Shown here in pieces: positions 24,391 to 37,200 of a DNA stretch of 64,000 nucleotides; position 1 is the first letter of the stretch; each line of letters begins with the position of its first letter. The notes beneath the pieces were generated by a model. It saw only the letters and a program-made list of their open reading frames with translations, ran no database searches and was not told the DNA's origin. Source of the DNA: Emergomyces orientalis (taxonomy: Eukaryota > Ascomycota > Eurotiomycetes > Onygenales > Ajellomycetaceae); NCBI GenBank assembly GCA_002110485.1, contig MOWL01000004.1, positions 186,001 through 250,000 on the forward strand, written 5' to 3'. The position numbers and the translations under genes were made by a program.

Positions 24391-24873
24391 TGGGGTACAT
24401 TCCCTGCAAAATCCCTTTTATTATCAAAACCCCCAGAAAGCCTCTTAGGGCATTCTTATATTCATCAAGATTCCGCTCCTTTCTAAGCCCTTTAATCGTA
24501 CGTACAGGTATATATACAGGCTTCCCTAGCTATCCGGGCCCTCCTATCGCCTATAACAGCATTCCATCTCCTCTTCCGCATCCACCCGAAACTATATGAG
24601 CTCTCCGGGTCGGATGACAGTCTCAAAATTCTCCAATATACTTTACGATTGCTCCGCCCATACCCGCTAACCACCTAGTGATCTCGCCATAATACGCTGT
24701 GTCGGTTACATTTTGGACCATTGAAGACCTCAGCGTGGTATCTTTATTTTCCCCCAAGTTCATTGAGGCACTCAGCCGTGTTTTGAAAGACGTCAAGAGT
24801 GGAGCTTCATTGGTATCCCGTCACGCAGGTACGACAATAAAACTAAGCCTGAAGGCAGATATAAACAACAATT

Positions 24874-25613
24874 ATGGGAGCGGACGCTTTCTCTGCGGTT
24901 TGTCTGATTATTGTTACGATATTCAGTGAGTGAAACATCAGACCGCCACATTCCCCTACATCACAGGCGAATGTAGAATGAAAATCAAGTGAGCTATCGG
25001 ACGGCAGTTTGAGGAACACAGTAAAACGGGAACAGCTACGTGATCCCACTGCCTTCGATGTTTCATGTGAACCGGACAATTGATACTCTTCCTCGCTATC
25101 CTGTTGATTGTTACTCATCAGTTATGATGCTAATGTCCGATTGCATTTATATAGTTCCTCCTCTGGGAGTGTTCTTCATTAGTGGATGCTCTCCAGATCT
25201 GCTCATCAACATCTGTCTCACATTGCTTGGGTGTGTATACACCCCGTTTCTCTCTCCCAACAGGATGATATATGTCACGCCGGTACCTTATTAGAACCAT
25301 TGATGAATTTTTTTTACTGAAATGACTAACGCTTCCCGCCCGTTTCCCCATCTCTCCCAGGTACTTCCCGGGTCACATCCACGCATTCTACTGCGAATAC
25401 GTTTACTACGACCGGCGCGCAAGAGGCCAGCAAGGACGCATAGCCTGTTCCCGCGCCCCGGGCATTTTCTCAAACCGTATTCAGAATGGCGGCGACATGA
25501 CGAATGAATACTATTATCCGCCCCCGCCAGCTCAGACGCCAGCGGTGCCAGCGACGTCGTATGCCGGCTCACAAAACCCCCAGATGCAACAAGAGTCGGG
25601 TTGGGTACGGTAA
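24874..25613 (+). CDS. Pmp3/UPF0057-family membrane proteolipid, Sna3-like, 126 aa
   Basis: Small two-helix membrane protein of the Pmp3/RCI2/Sna family. Short members stabilise plasma-membrane potential under salt stress; the longer Sna-type members travel to the vacuole. Three exons: 24874-24925 (52 nt), 25155-25230 (76 nt) and 25361-25613, total 381 nt. The joined first helix reads CLIIVTIFIPPLGVFFISGC and the second DLLINICLTLLGYFPGHIHA, containing the family PPLGV and GYxPGxIHAxY motifs. A longer C-terminal tail (EYVYYDRRARGQQG, then a Pro/Tyr-rich segment with PPPPA) sets it apart from 55-residue Pmp3 itself. No exact PPxY motif for Rsp5 binding is seen in that tail. The second helix core is split by an intron with a perfect ACTAAC branch site. 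The first exon was recognised only by its fit. Confidence 0.85.
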
Positions 25614-26395
25614 AATGAATTACACGGAGTGTGTCGAACTCGTTTGGCAGCGTGATTCTCTATGGGATCGTGCAGCAGACGGGGTCTGAGTCTGTAGAAA
25701 GGGAGCCCGTGTTTATCAGAATCGGGGTGGCAAGGAATGAGGTACATGGTATTAATATGAATGGTAAAAACGGGGTTTGAGGGTGTTATGGGCATTTTTA
25801 TCATGGTGGAGAAACTAACCACGGTTTTTGGATGTTTGAAATCCGGCTTCTTTTCGGGCTAAAGACATACGTTGTGCATTATTAACTCAGTTTTTTGGGG
25901 TGTCGACTGATGCACTAGTTGTTGATTCCTTGATGTGGCGCCTGTGAACTCATGGAGAAGCCATTGCAGAGTACACTTCCATTCTTTTTCTGTCAACACA
26001 CAACAACCTATCAAATGCCCTCAGAACCTATGAACGCTTGCTCTGTATTTTTAGCATTGGTTATGGAAGGCGGTGCATAATTAATCGTTGATAATCAGAT
26101 ACACGAAAAAAGCTAATCATACGCAAGGAATTGAGCATTTTTCGCTAATATCACCCTCATCCTGTTGATCTTATAAGATGACTAGCCTTTTAAGAACATC
26201 TGTAATGAAAAAGCAGCAAAAAGATAAAAAAGATAAAATAAAATAAAAAAACCGCTCATAAAAACGATCAGGCCGGAAATATAATAACAGTACCAAAGAC
26301 GCTTCTAGAAAATAAGTGTGAAACGGAAAATATACACCGTGGTCACTTCAATTAATTGCCCACTCAACTCACACCCCATCTAATCAACATGGGGT
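25614..26395. other. convergent intergenic spacer
   Basis: Spacer between the convergent Sna3-like and Spc3 genes. It includes an A-rich stretch (about 26212-26250, AAAT/AAAAG units). No gene recognised. Confidence 0.45.
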
Positions 26396-27401
26396 TCAGC
26401 GCGACCCCTGGCTGCCCTCACTACCCTCTCTCCTATTCGCACCCTTCAACGCCGGAAAATCAAACGGCTTACTCCTCCCACCCTTCCCCCCAGTAATAGC
26501 AGCCATATCAAGAAGCCCACCCAACGCACCACCAATATTTTTCGCAACTTTGCTGTGGGGACTCCACATCAGTGCGCCTATCCACGGCTGCACATTCCAA
26601 GCCACGACCAGGTGTGCTTTCTCACGTGAGGCCATTTGGCCAGATATATCTGTAATTTGGTATTTGGGCTTTTGGTTGCGGAGGCGGAGGAGGCCAGGTT
26701 TCTTGGACTTTTTGGAGTCCGAGGAGGAGTTTTTGTTAGTTTTGGAGGAGGATGTTGAGGATTTCGATTTTTTGGAGGGGAAGAAGCGGCGGGTTAGAGC
26801 GGGGATGGAGTAAGGGGATTCGGGGGCCGGGATTATGGTGTCCCATATTATAGATTCGGTGGTTAGGTTTGATGATGAAGAGGGAGTGGTTGGGTAGGAG
26901 GCGAGGACATAGACGAAGAGTTGCTTTGTGTTCCAGTTGAAGAGAGATGTTAGGTCTATGTACAGGAGTAGGTCATTTGTGTTAGCTGAATTATCAACTA
27001 TCTACGCAAAAGGCGCAATTGAGAGTTGTTGGAAAGCATGAAGATATGTGTATGAATCAAATTGCTCACCGGCATCGAGATTGAATCTAATCTGCGCATA
27101 TTCCTCGCGCTTCGTTGCATAATAATGCGGGCGTCCCTTGATTCTATACATATATGGAATTAGCCCAAACTATCCAGTGCCCAAAAAGCGTCTATCCATA
27201 CGGAAGTAACCCACTCCCTGCGCACCTAATAAGGGAAGCAGGTTAAATTATAACATACACTTGTATATTCGAAAGCTCAACGTTCGTAACCGGATCTGCA
27301 GGACTCAACACAGTGGTCAAAGCTGTTAAGGCGCCCAGCAGGAATGCGACAGTGGTGAAGAATCCAAAGACGCTCTGGGCCCGATTGAGAGCGGAGTGCA
27401 T
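26396..27401 (-). CDS. SPC3: signal peptidase complex subunit 3 (Spc3/SPCS3), 268 aa
   Basis: Essential non-catalytic subunit of the ER signal peptidase, which removes signal peptides as proteins enter the ER. Three exons: 27259-27401, 27070-27143 and 26396-26985. The N-terminus MHSALNRAQSVFGFFTT is characteristic of the family and is followed by one transmembrane helix (VAFLLGALTALTTVL). The lumenal domain has the typical NVQ-type strand (NVELSNIQV), DLTSLFNWNTKQLFVYV, and a late KYQITDISGQMASREKAHLVVAWNVQPW block. At 268 aa it is longer than yeast Spc3 (184 aa). The extra residues are a Ser/Lys-rich insertion (SKKSKSSTSSSKTNKNSSS) before the last block and a basic/Gly-rich C-terminal tail. 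Such insertions are compatible with function because both conserved halves are intact. Confidence 0.92.
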
Positions 27402-28108
27402 AGCTGCGGAATTAAAGAACGAAATCAACCGCCGGTTTACGCGGACTCCGGTAGAGTACAAGAGAGGAATATTCGAATAGTTTGCTGTTTTGGTGTCCGC
27501 ATTGTAAAAGATGTCCGGCCAGATATGTCAACACCGGCAGCTCGCAGGTGTTATGTAAGCACCGCGGTTGTCGTATTCCGTATTATGACTTGGCATGTTT
27601 GGTTACTGAACAAACATAAAATATTTCTTGTTCATGAAAAATAATAATAATTATGATATCTACCTATCTTAATACCTACGTAGCCGTTGGCTATGACATC
27701 TGCAGTACAGAGGGAAAAAAATAGTAGAACGCAAATAAACACAAAAAACAAAAACAAGACAAAACAAGCCTGATAATCGCCTTGAATATCTGCAAAAGGA
27801 CGGAGCCTACGCTGGTCAACCGACAGGGAAATAGAGCCGCCACTCCATGCATGTTTATGCCGTGATTAAACAGGAAAAAGGAAAACGTTAAAACACACTA
27901 ATAGTATCTACTATTCTTTCTGGACGAACTGTAAAGGGAAAAGAAACAAAAAACCCTTGTTGGATATCAGGTAAGCTCTAACAGATGCTGAAATTCAAAG
28001 AAAGGGATAAGGAAAAAGAAAAAGAAGAGAGAAAGAGAGAAAGAGAGCATTTGCATTTCCATGGATTTTTCCTCTAGTCCCATCCATAATCTCTCAAATA
28101 ATTTTGCG
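27402..28108. other. intergenic: Spc3 promoter side and Ulp2 3' flank
   Basis: No gene recognised. The plus strand at about 28007-28048 is a pure purine run (GGAAAAAG, GAGAGAAA units), which on the minus strand lies just past the Ulp2 stop codon and is probably 3' UTR. Confidence 0.45.
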
Positions 28109-31100
28109 TCACTCGATTCCGTCTAGTATCTCGTGGTCCTCTCCTCGGAATTTCTGAGAACGGGTAATTGGGCTTGTTTTCGGGGAAGTAGCATAGGCTC
28201 TTCCAATCCCAGAAACACCCACCTTTACCTGGGGAGGAGAGGACCTGGGAATTTCAGTGGTCTTGTTATGGTTTGTCGAACCTTCGTCTGAATAAAGTAA
28301 AATGCCTGAAAGCATCGGTTTCACTTTGGGTTGCTGAACAGCTTCTTTTTCAAAGGTGGCCGGGGCCTTGGGTGTTTGTCGTTCCTCATTTCGACTAAAC
28401 TTGATGGATGAGCGTGTCGGCGTTATCTGTCGGGGCTCTTTCTCAGCATCGCGTACCGATGCCTTGCTCTCTTGGGTGGTGAGAGTAGGATCGGTTTCCG
28501 GGTTCTGTGTGTGCCTAGGTGGATCATTCGAAGCAGGAGGCTTACCCAGCGGTTCCTCCCCAGAGGTTTCATCCGCCAGCATGATTTTCAAGGGTTCAGC
28601 GTCAACCAACATCCGTCCTTCCCCAGTATTATTCCGCTGCAACCTTTCCTCCTCATCGTGGAGTATGAGAAGAAAGTTTCGCAGCCGTCGCCGAAGAATC
28701 CGGGATTTCATTGGGGGCCAATCGTCATGTTCACTCATCTCCTTCCTCACCAATTTGCTAATGAACACATCCGGGTCCCACATAAATTTTTCAAGGTATG
28801 CTAGGAGATACAGGCCACAGTCCGAAAAATTAGACTGATGGGGTATCTGTTGAGCAACCATGCTCACAATTCTTTTCATATCAATTGCAAGCGACCGCTT
28901 AGCTTTCCCTTCCTCCTCAAGATACTGCCGGAGTGCTCTTATAGTAGGGGATCGCGAACAGCCTAATGAATCGAATGTGATAATGACGGGTTGCTTTGGA
29001 TCATATCGGAGCTTTCGGGGCAATTTCCTAATTAAAGCACTAGGATCTCTCGGTTTGCCCGACCGCAGCAGTTTTAGTTGATCCGACTGTGGGGAGATAT
29101 TTGCCTCTTCCTCTGTTTGAACGATAGAAACGGGTGGTCCATTCTCGCCCTCATCCGGCCATTCATTCTTGTCTGGAGATTCAGGTTCGTTCGATTGGCT
29201 TGTATCGTTCTGCTCTGCATCTGTCTCTGGGCCATTATCTGATAAGGACATTGAACCGAATCCCGCTTGGAGGAGTTGGTCTTTACCATTCCCTGAGGTT
29301 CGTGCAGCGGTGCTGTCATCCGCTCCAGCTTGCAGTCCGTTTTTGTCGTCTTGCCCTCTGTCTCGATCTCCCAAACTAGAACTCCCATGTGTGTGGGGCG
29401 AATCATCAGCCAAGTTGTCGCTTTCAAGTTCTTCGTGTTCAGCGCCGGATGCTGTGCCGCACAAGGCAGGCAGGTTGCATATTATGGCCATATACCAATG
29501 CGCATTTTCGTTGATTGGGACAACAATATAATCATAACTGAAAAGGTCCACATTCCTTGTCCACTTCTCCACCAGCTGGTAGTTGATACCCCTCCGACCC
29601 TTAGGCGTGTTTGTCAGGCTTGCAAAAAAGAAAGAGTTGAAAAAGTAAACGCGTGTAGCCAGATCTGGCCTGTGCTGTTCCATGTGATGCTCAAGAAACC
29701 GTAGATAAAACCCAATGAGATTGTCGTTTAAGTATTCCCCGTCTCCCAAGCGTTCCAAATCGTGGAATTCCACTTCAGCTTTCCTTTTTCCTTGAGGTGG
29801 GTATACAAGCGGCCTGAATGAAGTATTAGCAGTATCTTGACCAACTTTACGATCCAATGTGCTTACTTTAGCCATTTACAAGTATCCCGCAAAGGCGATG
29901 GCGAGGCTTCATGATCACTAAGCTCAATTATCTGGTCAGGGGCGAACTTCAAAAATGTAACGAAGAAATGCACGCACCTATCAATTGTAGTAGGCTGCTG
30001 TTGCTTCTGCGAGCGGGTCACACGCGATCTCACGGGAGGATTGTTTGTTTTAACAGGAATAGTTATAGGAGGATCCCCATCTGGGTGACTATGGCTGAGA
30101 GGTGCTGAAAAAAGTTGACCATTCCTGCTAGGTCCATGCAAAGTGGGTGCATTTTCCGATGAATTTTTCCTTATCGTCCCGTCACTATCACGTAGGCACT
30201 CACTGAGCTTCTGCCGTTTAGGTTGTGTTGAAGGCTCGACGGCGATACCAATTTGATCATCCTGAGGGCTTTCGCGTTTTGAACCACTTAGTTGACAATT
30301 TCCTCGCCTCTCTCTGAGAGCCCGTTTGAACATATTTTCCATCCACTTACTAAATCCACGATCAGATTCCGAATTCTGAACATTCAAAAGGCTGGATGGG
30401 TTAACATACCTTCCTCTATCCCTTAATTTCACCTCACTGTTCAGTTCCCCCATCAAGCTACAATATTCAACCGCTTCCTTCTCGGACGAAAATTGTATGT
30501 TTATGTCGTCTATAGATCCTGCAGTCATGGGGAACTTCACTGCAACTCTGGATCCGCCATGCCAAATACCGTTGATTTTTTGACTAGAGAATTCTTTGGA
30601 CATCCAGGGGCCATCGTCGCTTCTCACAGAGAAAGTACCGCTTCTAATATTAACAATAAGCTTGCACCGTTGCTCAACAGTCTGCGCTTTGTTGTCGAAT
30701 ATCGTTACGGAAAATAACTGTCTGTGATTAGATGGGTTTCTATGTCTCTGATCTGCGCGTCTGTCCCTCTTCACGATGGAGAAATTTGTCGGGCTAATGT
30801 CACCGGGCATTTTACCCAGGCGGGCTTTTACACCGCCTTTCCAAGCCTCCGGAACGGTTTTATCTCCCTGAAGTTCATCCGGGCTATCACGCATATGAGA
30901 ATTGCGACGCTGACCGTCCGTCTGGACAAATGAACCGGATAGGCTGTCTACCTGGCCGTTCGTCCCCGCCCCTATCGCCCCCGCACTATCCAAATTATAA
31001 ATCGGCGAAACCTCAACCGCCACCACTTGTTCAGAAGGACCAGATAAACGTAAACCACCCGGCCGGGTAAGGCTAGTGCTGGGTTTCTTTCCAAGCCGCT

Positions 31101-32320
31101 CTACTTTGGCTTCCATCGTGAAAAATTCATCTTCGGTCAAATCTGGAGCACGCGGCATTTTGCTCTTAAAATCCTGCATCCTACTCTCAACATTCCAGAA
31201 CTCATGTGTGGTAGATTCCTTTCGACTAGCAGGCCCACGATGGTTAATAGGTGAAGCCTGGGTCAGGTGTGGCAGACTGAAGGTATTAGGCCTAGCAGAT
31301 GAGGGAGATTCCGCGTGAATGATAGAGTCATTATCATCCACTTCAATAACCTCCGTAGAAACTTGAGTATCGTCGGTCCTTCGTCTTTTGCGCGGCTGGC
31401 TTCCTTGCTTCTCCTGAAGCGCTCCTGCACCGTCTTGGACACGGGAAACCGGACGAATAGGCTTATCGCAATGCCTCCCAGCAAAAGTTTGGTTTTGGTT
31501 TCGGTAGGAGCTGGAGAGTAGGGTATTCCTGGGGGTGAAATTTGCGAAAGACTTCGTAGCGTCCAACAACTCCGTTAGTAACTGGGGCAACTCTGGGTTG
31601 CAGAGATATTGCAGACGCTACCTTCAAATCCGTACTAGATCCTCCTTTTCTCGGCAGGGTTCCTGGGGTTATACGAACAGCGTTCGGGTCCTTCCTGTTG
31701 AATCCACCTCAGAATCAGTTTCCCAACTCTATGGATATAAAACGGTGGCTTATCACGGACTTGGAACCTCCCAATAGTCTCCTCTCCTCCTGTAATTCTT
31801 CTTCGCTCCGTGCTGTAGCTTCACTGCCGTAGTGTCAGGATTAGCACCAGACAAATTGTACCATAACTTGCAGAGAATCCAAAATATAAACATACACGGC
31901 ACCTTTCCTTGAAGTGAAGCCACGGTTGGGATTATCTCGATGTGAACTGGAGGCGGGCCGGAATCCAGAACCGTTCTACATATTCCAGCAAAAGACAAAA
32001 GTCAGCATAAGTAATTACCAAGATGGCCAGAATAAAATTGTTATAAAACAAGGAAATAAAATCCCTGTGCGGAACTCTGTTTGCAGTACCTTTCCCAACT
32101 GTGAGAACTGAAATGCGTTGCTCATCTGCCCATTTGTAGGAGACAGCTGATTACTCACACCGGACATCTGGGCCGGGGCTGTTATATCTTCGACACCATG
32201 GGCTACACGCCGCCGCCGTCGCCGTCGCCTCGAAAGCTCTGAGGATAGTGCTCCTTGCGCTATGCTTGGAGGGGGATTTTCCGGCCAGACGAGGTTAGAT
32301 AGCTTAGCTAGCCACTTCAT
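28109..32320 (-). CDS. ULP2: Ulp2-type SUMO protease (peptidase C48), about 1271 aa; N-terminus tentative
   Basis: Nuclear cysteine protease that trims SUMO chains. The two large exons are secure: 29867-31617 and 28109-29813, joined by a 53-nt intron. The protease domain contains EYLNDNLIGFYLRFLE, the catalytic His in NENAHWYMAIIC, Asp in TFDSLGCSRS and the Cys box QSNFSDCGLYLL. About 175 acidic, disordered residues separate His from Asp, an insertion typical of the Ulp2 rather than Ulp1 branch. Upstream is a PH-like region (SVTIFDNKAQTVEQRCKLIV to NSEVKL). For the N-terminus I propose exons 32090-32320, 31903-31975 and 31757-31812. The frames fit perfectly, but two donors (GTGCCG, GTGATA) are weak. 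This part includes an eight-arginine run, a likely nuclear localisation signal. The C-terminal tail is long, basic and Ser/Pro-rich. Confidence 0.88.
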
Positions 32321-33083
32321 AAGCTGGTGAGGAGAGCATTCGCGATTGAGACGTAGTCCGCCGGGGAAAGGCTTGAGGTTAGGAGCATGTATGTATGGGT
32401 TGTGTGGGGTTGGGTAGAATTGAAGGTTAAGAAGTGGTTGTTTAGGGAAGTAAAATAATTGATGGTTCACCAACGCCGCTTTGTCGGGTATTAGCAGCAC
32501 ATATTATATCCAGCCAGGAGGATGAGGAACAACCACTCACATTGGCTATTTTGCATGAATAGTTCAAAAATTGTGTAGTACATGTGAAATTTTGGAGGAT
32601 TGATCATTACTTAACTTTACTTAATATCATCATCTTCTATTCTGCCTTTGATCTGGTAAGACCATTCCGCTATTCAAAGGTACACCAGTAAATTTACAAA
32701 TATATCTCCGATACTCAACGAAATATCAGCAAGAGGCAAAAAATATTTTTTTATTCCTGCCATCATATTCTTTTCAGGCCGTGAAATCCTCAAAAGAAAC
32801 TCAAGACATAATAAAAAAGGCTAGCTAAAATCCGCCAGTTAATCGGAATAGAGAAAAGCTCACTACGGCACTGAATTTTTCCAATACTCTTCCCCACTTG
32901 ACAAAAACACAGTGCATTATAGAAGAAGCAAAGGAGACAAGGGCTTTCTGAAAAAGACATTTGCGGAAACCCGCTAGGCCGCAAAGGCAGGGACACGCAA
33001 CATCAGTACAAAAAATAAGAAAACAGGGGAAAAAAAACAAAAGATTACTGTACACTGGCCATATTTGTATATGGACATTTCTT
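32321..33083. other. intergenic between Ulp2 and eIF4E-like genes
   Basis: AT-rich spacer with both genes on the minus strand. An open frame continues upstream of the proposed Ulp2 ATG (PGGLRLNRECSPHQL, about 32321-32365) and could be additional Ulp2 coding sequence from an unrecognised exon. Otherwise nothing is recognised. Confidence 0.4.
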
Positions 33084-34279
33084 TTACGATGCTGCACTCC
33101 GCCCCTTATCAGCGGAGGCGTCATCTTGGTTGTGGCCACGGCGACGATCTGAGCCTTGGTGGTGGTGACCAGTATTTGCAGCAGCTTTGTCCTGGCGGGC
33201 CTGGTCGATGGCTGAGCGTTGGGCAATGCTATCGTCATGGCTTTTCCATACGATGTTGGTGTCCGATGGGAAGCCTAGAAGCCGTTTGATTGTTTCCCTG
33301 AAAAAAAAGTTTAGCAGCAAGGACAATTAACCAGGGTAGTATAAAATCAACAACCTACCGAATTTTAATATTCCGCCCACCATCAATCCTTGTCCAGACA
33401 GAGAGAACATCTTCTCCGCTTCTGACGCTCAGGACAGCCCCACACACCTCATCGCTGGCTTCTGCAAATTGATCGCCTACCATTGCAAGGAGCAAATCTT
33501 CCCAATAGCGATCAGAAACCCCCTTCTTCAGTCTGACAATCCATTTCCCTCCTCGTTTGTTTGCTTCATCTTCCCAAACTGGGCGTATTCCTTTCTTAAA
33601 AATATGGTAGTCCGACACGGCTGGGAGGAGAGAGGGTCTCTTGAGGTGTGAGTAAACGGCCCAGAAACTCTCAACAGAAGATATCGATGCAAGAGCTATG
33701 GTGGATTTTTCGTAGTCCGAATACTTTGGTGTCGGAGGTCGGTACCAGACGATCCAAGTGGACCTTATTGGGTGTTCCTTTGGGGCGGGAGGTGCGGAGG
33801 TGTTATTGAGAGACGAGGACGATGCCCTTGATTTCACGGTTTTATTATTCGTCCCTTCGTTTTCCGGTTGCGTTTCTTGTTTTTCGCTGGAGGGTTTTGG
33901 GGTGCTGAGGTCAAATGCGCCTGGGGTTTTTGGTGTTTTGGCAGAGCCAAAGGAGGCAAACGCACCGGATCCTAAGCCAAAGGCGGATGAGGCGCCTACG
34001 GACGGAGAGGGTGCGTTTGTAGTGAGGGGGGTGATTGCGTTGAAAGGATTGGATCGGCCGTGAGAGCTGTCAGGACCGAATCGCTTGGACGGATGGCTTC
34101 TAGCGGAATCCTGTCTCCCACTACCGTCTTTGCTGTCCGAACCGGACGTGGAAAGGGACAGCTTGCTAGTGCTACCTGGAGTTAGTATGAAGGAACATTG
34201 AACCGCAATATCCAGAAGTTCAAGATCTTTATCTAGTCACTTACTTCGACCGGCGAGTCCATAGGTTGGCGTTGTCCAT
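33084..34279 (-). CDS. eIF4E-family cap-binding protein (4EHP/eIF4E2-like), 353 aa
   Basis: Translation initiation factor 4E-type mRNA cap binder. Exons 34245-34279 (35 nt), 33359-34171 and 33084-33297. The eIF4E fold occupies about residues 140-295. It includes TWIVWYRPP (Trp for cap stacking), SDYHIFKKGIRPVWEDEANK (second stacking Trp plus Glu), GGKWIVRLKKG, RYWEDLLLAMVGDQF and GAVLSVRSGEDVLSVWTR, then IVWKSHDDS. The Trp-to-Tyr change in the first stacking motif (xWYRPP rather than xWFxxx) and the VWE block fit the class II/4EHP-like group more than canonical eIF4E. An unusual 130-residue N-terminal extension is Ser/Asn-rich with FG-like pairs (SAFGLGSGAFASFGSAKTPK). The C-terminal tail is His/Asp/Arg-rich. 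It may act as a cap-binding repressor rather than a general initiation factor; that is inference from the class. Confidence 0.9.
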
Positions 34280-37200
34280 TGCGACCAAGCGATTCAGGCA
34301 AAAATGAGAGCAAAGTGCATCCAACAGGAGAAAAGGAGAAGGAAGCAATTCAGTTTCAAGGTCGTCGATAAGGAGAACAAAAATTAAGAATAGGGCAAAG
34401 ATAGCGAGATATGGAATGTCAGGCAAGATGGGTATTGAAAAGGGATTGTGGAATGAATTGGTGATTTAATGCTGTTCAACTTGACGAGCAAAAGCATCAA
34501 ACATTAAGCTTTGCCGCCACATATTCTGCTTACCGCGCGGCCAATATGCGGCTGGGACGCCACTCTAGGCTTCTTTGGGACTCATGTTTGATTTACGCGC
34601 GCAAATTTTAAACCAGGGAAAACATTAATAGCAACATATCGCATGACCCGAAATAAATACCGTCGACTTGTTGACACTCCTACATTTGTTGTGGTCCACA
34701 ACTGGCTGTACTTCTTTTACTTAGTGGGCTCCGCCTTTACGTTTGCGAAAACGGCGGGCTGTATGAGGAGTTTCAAACGTAGAGTTCGGCCGAACGACAA
34801 GAAAACGAAAGGGAAATTAAAAAGGACATATTTCTACTTCTTCATACTCGTTGTTCCATCATGATCTATATCTACTGCCGTGCATTCAAGTTCGTTAATA
34901 TATACAGCATTTCTGAGCGAAATCCCTCCTAGAAACAACATTTACGTAGTGGTAAGTTTCCATCTTCCTCTCGTCAGTCTATTCTATATAGGATTTACCT
35001 ATAACTCTTGGGGGAGGAGAATATATTTTTATGTTTGATATATCTCGCACCGTTCACCTCATCAACTATACGATGATTGCGAGTAGCTATAAACTGAGGA
35101 GTTAATATAGCCCAATATAACAGCATGCACAAGGTTGGAGGAATCACTTCAGGCGTGAAAGGACCTTGTTATCACAAACCTTACGGGACTGGGCTAAAAA
35201 TGCTAATGGATAGCTAGATCACCCGGACAATATGAGCTTGCGCCTGCGCTGTGTCTGATTGTTTGGGTTGGTTAACCGTCCAGTGAGCCTGGGATATACC
35301 TCTGCTCCGCTCCAGGGTTTAGTTTCCAAACACGATTAAACTATATGAAACTTATGAAACTTTTTGAAGGTCCTCAACCAAGAAATGAGACCTTCTAGAC
35401 AATTTTTCTAACCCTCGCATATGAGTAATATCCCATCCGTTTATTAACCAAACGGCGATTTTCGCCTTCAGTGCTGAAGGCTTCCGGTGAGCTGCCCACC
35501 TCACGAAGAGTAACTGCCCCAGGGGCAGATTATATTCGTACCTACGGCAATCACCGCCATTTTTCCGTTCGTTTGATGGAAAAGGCCCTACCATCCCACG
35601 TCTGATTCCAACGTGGGAAACATAATCACTGTTCGGTGGGGAAGCCTAGGAAAAGGAGTCGACAGAATAGGATATCAACTAGTTATTCAACTGCCGATTC
35701 AGTATGTTGCCAATATTTTCTCATGGGAAATCAGGGCCTCAGGCTTGCAAACGCATACATAAACTGATCACCATAAGCATATATAGTTGACCAGACTCCG
35801 CAAACACAACGGACACACCGGCTGAGGGTATGGTCTTGCCAGAGAATGAGATTATATCGATACCAATGGAGAATGATGTGCATTGCACCCATAGTTTCGT
35901 CAAGGATTCTTCTACCGCATCTCAAGATCATTTTCCATGTAGCAGAAACCAGGCGATTTCTTTAAAGTATTCGTAACTGCCGTTTGGCAGTGTAAAGTGA
36001 ACAAGTATAAATGGAAAAGTAACAATCTCAATGACAGGGTTTAAGCAAGACCCGCGCACGCCATTGTGATCGAGCCCTCCAGCTTTTATTTCGCACAGCA
36101 GAACAATAATGTGTGGAAGAGATCTAGAGAAGCTTGTGTGTTCCCTCGCAAGGCTTTCTCTGCATCAAACAAGCCAGGGCCAACTGCCCCAGGCCGGCAT
36201 ACAGAGCACAAGCAACGAGAAGGTTGACAAACAGAACCGGAAAGGCCCAACATGCGTAGCACAGTATGCAGGGTGCTACCATTTGTTATTATTCCGACAT
36301 TATCGTAAATAATTGAAATTGTCAGTGGGATGACAAAGGTTGAATACTGCTACATTCCTTGGTCGTTTTCACCTTTTTTCCATTTCCTCAAAAAGTTTAG
36401 TCGTTTGGGAGAAATCTACCAGATAGTCAGCCATCTAACGCAATTAGGATAGTTAAGGAAACAGTGGACAAAAGTCACAGAAGAAATACCGGAAAGGAAC
36501 AAGAGCATGTTCTACGTCATCTATTATTGTTATTAATAATATCGGTGGAGCGTCGAGTTCATTTGCCATTTTGGATGAAGAACGCGGGGTAGGTAGCGAT
36601 GTATGTACTTACTGTACATGGACTTAGGTAGTGGTGTGGAGATGTTGGTGATACCACACAGGCGAAGGGGTGCATTCTCTCAAAAGGGAAAGTCGTTCAA
36701 AGCCTCCCGAGCTTTGCTCGGACAATTAAACGGACCCTATTAAGTCCTAAATAAATAGACTTTGCCGGTTGCCAAGCCTACTCTTTGTTCTTGATACCAT
36801 GTTTCGATATCCCATGGATATTTTCATCAGCTTCCTCTTTGCTAATTTCAAGCCTCAATTATATATAATGAAAGGATGAAAGAGTTATTAGAACGCAGGA
36901 TTTGAGGCTGACGACAACATCCAAAGCCAGTTGTGAAGATGGAGTAGTCATAATCTCTACATATATGGGTGGTAAAGAAGGGAAAGCAACGGGCGACCAG
37001 CGTTTGCGACAAAAGGCCGTATCTCACGACTCGTATTGATAAATCCCCCAGAGCATGCTGAACATATGATTGATGTCTGCCTTACGGCCTGCCATCCATA
37101 CATACTAATAAACTCGACCACAGTTTGCGCAAGCATCTAGGAGCTTAGGGTCCGGCTAACACACCCCCTGATGAGCAGGCTAGATTTTTGTTAAAAAGAT

